Assembly (NCBI GenBank): GCA_944385265.1
Contig: CALWWO010000026.1
Location: 1-27,594, forward strand
DNA length: 27,594 nucleotides
Direction: 5' to 3'
Source: an uncultured Oscillospiraceae bacterium
GTDB taxonomy: Bacteria > Bacillota_A > Clostridia > Oscillospirales > Oscillospiraceae
The notes under the pieces were generated by a model, which searched no databases, was not told the DNA's origin, and saw only the letters and a list, made by a program, of their open reading frames with translations. Positions 23,868 through 27,594 of this stretch are shown here, one piece after another. Position numbers and translations under genes: made by a program. How positions within the stretch are numbered: position 1 is the stretch's first letter; every line of letters starts with the position of its first letter.

Positions 23868-24365
23868 ATGCTCAATCTTGTGCTGCACGAGCCGGAAATA
23901 CCGATGAATACCGGAAACATAGCGAGGACATGCGCGGCGACAGGCAGCAGGCTTCATCTCATAAAGCCGCTTGGATTTGACATATCGGACAGGGCTGTAA
24001 AGAGAGCAGGGCTTGATTACTGGCATATGGTGGAAATATTTGTATACGATAGTTTAGAGGATTTTTTTGATAAGACCGGCGCTGCCGATATTTGGCTTGC
24101 GACCACAAAGGCGCCGAGAGCGTATAGCGAGGTTGAATTTACCGAAAATTGCTATATAATTTTCGGCAAGGAGACTGCGGGGCTTCCAAAGGAATTCCGG
24201 GAAAAATACAGTGATCGGTGCATAAGGATACCGATGCGGGAAGGCGCGCGGAGCTTGAATCTCGCAAATTCTGCGGCGATACTGTGTTACGAGGCGCTCA
24301 GGCAGAATGGATTTCCCGGGCTGAAGGGAACGGGAGAGATGGCTTGTGAAGCAAAAGCGGAATAA
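23868..24365 (+). CDS. trmL: tRNA (cytidine34-2'-O)-methyltransferase TrmL
   Basis: The 165-residue SPOUT-class methyltransferase modifies the wobble base of tRNA-Leu species. The N-terminal HEPEIPMNTGNIARTC and the knot-forming blocks FGKETAGLP and IPMREGARSLNLANSAAI are characteristic of TrmL (YibK/CspR). Length is normal; the C-terminal extension after residue 150 is short and not conserved. It is preceded by its own promoter and a strong ribosome site, and followed after 67 bases by pgk without an obvious terminator, so read-through into the glycolytic genes is possible. Confidence 0.93.
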   Translation: MLNLVLHEPEIPMNTGNIARTCAATGSRLHLIKPLGFDISDRAVKRAGLDYWHMVEIFVYDSLEDFFDKTGAADIWLATTKAPRAYSEVEFTENCYIIFGKETAGLPKEFREKYSDRCIRIPMREGARSLNLANSAAILCYEALRQNGFPGLKGTGEMACEAKAE

Positions 24366-24432
24366 TATTGCGTTTTAAAGGGGAAACAATAGTTTGTCGG
24401 ACTAGTTTTAAAATAGAAAATGGGGGATTTAT

Positions 24433-25626
24433 ATGAAGTATAATAAAAAATCGGTAAAAGACGTGGATATAAAAGGCAAGAAGGTCTTGCTGCGCTGCGA
24501 TTTCAACGTGCCGCGCGACAAAAAGACCGGAGAGATAACGGACGATAAGCGTATAGTAGCTTCACTTCCCACGATCAAGTATTTACTGGAAAACGGCGCC
24601 GCCGTTATAGCATGCTCGCATCTTGGACGTCCGGACGGAGAGTTTAAAAAAGAGCTTTCGCTGGCTCCGATCGGAAAACACCTGTCAGAGCTTTTGGGGC
24701 AGCCTGTAAAGATGGCAAAGGATGTTATAGGAGAGGATGCAAAAAGACTTGCGTCATCGCTGAAGCCCGGTGAAATAATGCTGCTGGAAAATCTCCGTTT
24801 CCATAAAGAGGAAACTGAAAACGATCCGGAATTTGCAAAAGAACTGGCGTCAATGGCGGACCTGTATGTGTCGGATGCATTCGGAACAGTGCACCGGGCG
24901 CACGCGTCGACTGCGGGCGTGGCAAAATACCTGCCCGCTGTGAGCGGATTCCTGGTTGCCAAGGAGCTTGAAATACTCGGCGGAGCGCTTGACGATCCAA
25001 AACGACCGTTTGTTGCGATACTCGGCGGCGCTAAGGTCTCCGACAAGCTGGGCGTGATAAACAATTTGCTTGAAAAGGCTGATACGATTATAATAGGCGG
25101 AGGTATGGCATATACTTTCCTGAAAGCAAAGGGATATAACATAGGCAATTCTCTGCTTGAGGAAGACAAGCTGGAGTATGCCGATGATATGATGAAAAAA
25201 GCCGCGGCAAAAGGCGTGGAGCTTCTTTTGCCGGTAGATACTGAGATAGGCGACCGCTTCGCAGCCGATTGTGAGCATAAGCTTGTAAAGGTATCAGAGA
25301 TCCCGGACGGATGGATGGGACTTGATATAGGACCGGAGACGATAACTCTTTTTTCAAGCGCCGTCAAAGGCGCCGGCACTGTTGTGTGGAACGGACCTAT
25401 GGGAGTATTTGAATTTGAAAATTTTGCCCGCGGCACTATCGCCATGGCACAGGCGTTGGCGGACAGCGGAGCCATAACTATTATAGGCGGCGGAGACAGC
25501 GCCGCGGCAGCTCAGGAATTCGGCTTTGCCGACAAAATAACTCATATATCGACCGGTGGCGGAGCGTCCTTAGAATTTCTGGAGGGGAAAGAGCTTCCGG
25601 GAGTTACCTGCCTGCTTGATAAATGA
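24433..25626 (+). CDS. pgk: Phosphoglycerate kinase
   Basis: The 397-residue enzyme transfers phosphate from 1,3-bisphosphoglycerate to ADP, the first ATP-yielding step of glycolysis. Conserved blocks: [10 protein letters not shown] (about 18-27), the substrate-binding [32 protein letters not shown], the hinge region [12 protein letters not shown], and the C-terminal GGGDSAAAA and [24 protein letters not shown] upstream is the ribosome site. It heads a pgk-tpiA-gpmI series (no gapdh seen before it in this window). A separate promoter in the 67-base gap upstream was looked for but none is convincing. Confidence 0.98.
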   Translation: MKYNKKSVKDVDIKGKKVLLRCDFNVPRDKKTGEITDDKRIVASLPTIKYLLENGAAVIACSHLGRPDGEFKKELSLAPIGKHLSELLGQPVKMAKDVIGEDAKRLASSLKPGEIMLLENLRFHKEETENDPEFAKELASMADLYVSDAFGTVHRAHASTAGVAKYLPAVSGFLVAKELEILGGALDDPKRPFVAILGGAKVSDKLGVINNLLEKADTIIIGGGMAYTFLKAKGYNIGNSLLEEDKLEYADDMMKKAAAKGVELLLPVDTEIGDRFAADCEHKLVKVSEIPDGWMGLDIGPETITLFSSAVKGAGTVVWNGPMGVFEFENFARGTIAMAQALADSGAITIIGGGDSAAAAQEFGFADKITHISTGGGASLEFLEGKELPGVTCLLDK

Positions 25627-25669
25627 TTAGACTTGTTAAAATATTGAAATAATAGAAAGAGGCGGGATA

Positions 25670-26443
25670 ATGAATAGAAAATACAGAAAAACAATAATCG
25701 CGGGAAACTGGAAAATGAATATGCTTGCTTCGGAGATAAAGCCGTTTGCGGAAGAACTCAAACGGCTTGTGCCGAAAGCAAAATGGTGCGAAACAGTTTT
25801 CTGCGTGCCTTTCGTAAATATACCTGCAGCTCTCAAGGCATTTAAAGACACAAAGGTGTCGATAGGCGCGGAAAATTTAAACGAAAATCCAAAGGGAGCG
25901 TATACCGGAGAGGTGTCGGCGGCAATGCTTGCCGATCTGGGTGTAAAGTATGTGATAATAGGTCATTCGGAGAGACGGCAGTATTACGGCGAAACTGACA
26001 TCACAGTGAACAAAAAGGTACATGCAGCTCTTGCCGCCGGACTTTATCCTATAATCTGCGTCGGAGAAAGTTTGGAGCAGAGAGAAATGAACATAACGCT
26101 TGAGCTTATCACGCTTCAGGTGAAATCGGCGCTCGCAAACGTTCCGCCGGAAAAGATGCACAAAATAGTCATAGCATATGAGCCGATATGGGCTATCGGA
26201 ACAGGTAGAACGGCGACGGCGGAGCAGGCAAACGAGGTATGTAATGCGATAAGAGCCGTGATCCGTAAGATATACGGCGCACGCATAGCGCGAGCAGTCA
26301 CAGTTCAGTACGGCGGATCGATGAACGAAAATAACGCGGAGGAGCTGCTCGCTCAGCCGGATATCGACGGAGGGCTTATCGGCGGCGCGGCGCTTATTCC
26401 TGAAAAATTTGCCGCAATAATAAACGCGTCGAATCAGGAATAG
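25670..26443 (+). CDS. tpiA: Triosephosphate isomerase
   Basis: The 257-residue TIM barrel interconverts dihydroxyacetone phosphate and glyceraldehyde-3-phosphate. AGNWKMN near the N-terminus holds the catalytic Asn and Lys, His99 lies in IIGHSERR, and the general base Glu171 lies in AYEPIWAIGTG, followed by the flexible phosphate loop. The YGGSM and GLIGGAAL phosphate-binding segments close the protein. It starts 43 bases after pgk with GAGGCGGG as ribosome site, as part of the same glycolytic series. Confidence 0.98.
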   Translation: MNRKYRKTIIAGNWKMNMLASEIKPFAEELKRLVPKAKWCETVFCVPFVNIPAALKAFKDTKVSIGAENLNENPKGAYTGEVSAAMLADLGVKYVIIGHSERRQYYGETDITVNKKVHAALAAGLYPIICVGESLEQREMNITLELITLQVKSALANVPPEKMHKIVIAYEPIWAIGTGRTATAEQANEVCNAIRAVIRKIYGARIARAVTVQYGGSMNENNAEELLAQPDIDGGLIGGAALIPEKFAAIINASNQE

Positions 26444-26471
26444 GCGGAAGGACATATAAAACGGACGGCAC

Positions 26472-26506
26472 AAACGGCGTGTAAAGCTTTGCCGTGCACG
26501 CCGTTT
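26472..26506. repeat. Hairpin between tpiA and gpmI
   Basis: AAACGGCGTG (26472-26481) pairs perfectly with CACGCCGTTT (26497-26506); the loop contains AAAGCTTT. There is no T-run, so it is more likely a processing or stability element than a terminator. Confidence 0.45.
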
Positions 26507-26544
26507 ACGAACAGCGAAAACGGCAAATTGGAAAGGTCAAAACA

Positions 26545-27594
26545 TTGAAAATACCAACTACATTGATTATAATGGACGGCTTCGGTCTTGCGCCGGCTTC
26601 TCCTATAAACGCCATCAGTGTGGCAGACACACCATTTTTAGATGAGCTTTTCAAAGAAGCGCCTGCAACGCAGCTTGCGGCGTCGGGAGAGGACGTCGGT
26701 CTGCCGGACGGGCAGATAGGCAACAGCGAGGTAGGACATACGAATATCGGCGCCGGACGCGTGGTGTTTCAGGAACTTCCGCGTATAACGAACGAGATAA
26801 AAAGCGGCAGCTTTTTCGAAAACGCGGTAATACTTGATGCGATGCATAAGGCTGAAGAGAGAGGCGGCGCGCTTCACATCATGGGGCTCATGTCAGACGG
26901 AGGAGTACACAGTCATAATACGCACACATGGGCGTTCCTTGAAATGGCAAAGCGCTGCGGGCTCAAAAAGGTGTATGTCCATTGTTTTCTTGACGGGAGA
27001 GACGTATCTCCCGCTTCGGGAGCCGGTTATCTTGAGGAATGCGAGGCAAAGTGCCGCGAAATAGGAGTCGGTAAAATTGCCACTGTGATGGGACGGTTTT
27101 ACGCGATGGACCGCGATAACAGATGGGAGCGCGTTGAAAAAGCGTATAACGCAATGACGTGCGGCGAGGGAATCCACAATCCCGACGCTGTCGCGGCTGT
27201 ACGGGAATCCTATAGAAACGGAGTGACCGACGAATTCGTAGAGCCGGTGATATGCGATAAAGACGGAATGGTAAAAAGCGGAGACTCCATTATCTTTACG
27301 AATTTCAGACCGGACAGAGCCAGAGAGATAACTCGGGCGTTTGTGGACGACGCGTTTAACGGATTTACTCGCAAGACCGGTAAATTAGACATATATTTTG
27401 TGTGCGCGACACAGTATGACGAGCATATGCCTAATGTGAAGGTCGCGTTTCCTAGCGTGCATCCGGAAAATACGCTGGGAGAGGTGCTCAGTAATCTGGG
27501 GCTTACGCAGCTCCGCATAGCGGAGACGGAGAAGTATGCTCACGTGACGTTTTTCTTCAACGGCGGAGAGGAGAAGGTGTTTAAGGGAGAAGAC
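26545..27594 (+). CDS. gpmI: 2,3-bisphosphoglycerate-independent phosphoglycerate mutase (partial, N-terminal 350 residues)
   Basis: The frame stays open to the window end and covers about two thirds of the usual 510 residues. This manganese-dependent, alkaline-phosphatase-superfamily enzyme converts 3- to 2-phosphoglycerate. Early MDGFG, then GQIGNSEVGHTNIGAGR with the phosphorylated Ser61, SDGGVHSH, CFLDGRDVSP, GRFYAMDRDNRWERV and NFRPDRAREITRA are all family signatures. The start is TTG 26545, giving KIPTTLIIMDGFG, preceded by GGAAAGG at 26530-26536; no ATG in frame lies early enough. It completes the pgk-tpiA-gpmI series. Confidence 0.95.
   Translation, partial: MKIPTTLIIMDGFGLAPASPINAISVADTPFLDELFKEAPATQLAASGEDVGLPDGQIGNSEVGHTNIGAGRVVFQELPRITNEIKSGSFFENAVILDAMHKAEERGGALHIMGLMSDGGVHSHNTHTWAFLEMAKRCGLKKVYVHCFLDGRDVSPASGAGYLEECEAKCREIGVGKIATVMGRFYAMDRDNRWERVEKAYNAMTCGEGIHNPDAVAAVRESYRNGVTDEFVEPVICDKDGMVKSGDSIIFTNFRPDRAREITRAFVDDAFNGFTRKTGKLDIYFVCATQYDEHMPNVKVAFPSVHPENTLGEVLSNLGLTQLRIAETEKYAHVTFFFNGGEEKVFKGED

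Noticed and set aside
24366..24432. A promoter for pgk
   Set aside because: TTGCGT and TTGTCG hexamers exist, but no -10 box lies at a suitable distance with a convincing sequence.
24429..25475. Minus-strand frame of 348 codons opposite pgk
   Set aside because: Its composition is Ser/Ala/Phe-rich and it mirrors the pgk coding frame; no ribosome site or domain is visible, so it is an antisense shadow.
1..27594. CRISPR arrays, tRNA or rRNA genes, insertion sequences
   Set aside because: No regularly spaced repeat units, cloverleaf-like segments, rRNA sequences or transposase frames were recognised by reading; no search tool was available.

Overview
This window reads as a chromosomal segment of a low-to-mid GC Bacillota, most likely an anaerobic clostridial lineage (class Clostridia, gut-type). 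The reasons are the gene orders rsmD-coaD-(DivIVA-like coiled-coil protein) and mraZ-rsmH-ftsL-PBP-murE-mraY-ftsW-murG-murA-ftsQ-ftsZ, strong Shine-Dalgarno sites, canonical sigma-A promoters with 17-bp spacers, heavy use of ATA for isoleucine, a tetrahydrofolate riboswitch in front of folT, and a cohesin/dockerin pair. The MurE carries the DNPR motif of meso-diaminopimelate-adding enzymes, so the wall is probably mDAP type. No tRNA, rRNA, IS element, prophage or CRISPR array was seen.

Layout. (1) Positions 1-1836: the 3' end of a probable uvrC, then rsmD, coaD and a conserved coiled-coil protein in a tight operon ending at a clear intrinsic terminator. (2) 1837-14630: a division and cell wall (dcw) cluster, opened by a sigma-A promoter and 10-bp phased MraZ boxes, then mraZ to ftsQ, with ftsZ carrying its own promoter. 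murF, murD, murC, murB and ftsA are absent from the cluster. (3) 14677-17742: a hairpin, a YihY/BrkB membrane protein, and a folate uptake/retention operon (THF riboswitch, folT, folC). (4) 17760-23648: a minus-strand block of three secreted or surface proteins: a PcsB/CwlO-like coiled-coil M23 peptidase, a membrane-anchored single-cohesin protein, and an SH3-glucosaminidase-dockerin protein. (5) 23801-27594: trmL, then the lower-glycolysis genes pgk, tpiA and gpmI (cut by the window end).

How they work together. Regions 2 and 4 both concern the cell envelope: lipid II synthesis and septal assembly on one side, and peptidoglycan hydrolases on the other. The most interesting element is the two-gene unit at 19395-23550. 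A glucosaminidase-like wall hydrolase ends in a symmetric type I dockerin, and the next gene encodes a one-pass membrane protein with an N-terminal cohesin and a roughly 100-residue acidic cytoplasmic tail. I infer a cohesin-dockerin system that docks an autolysin on the membrane rather than a cellulase on a scaffoldin. This is inference from domain architecture and adjacency, not shown by the sequence alone.
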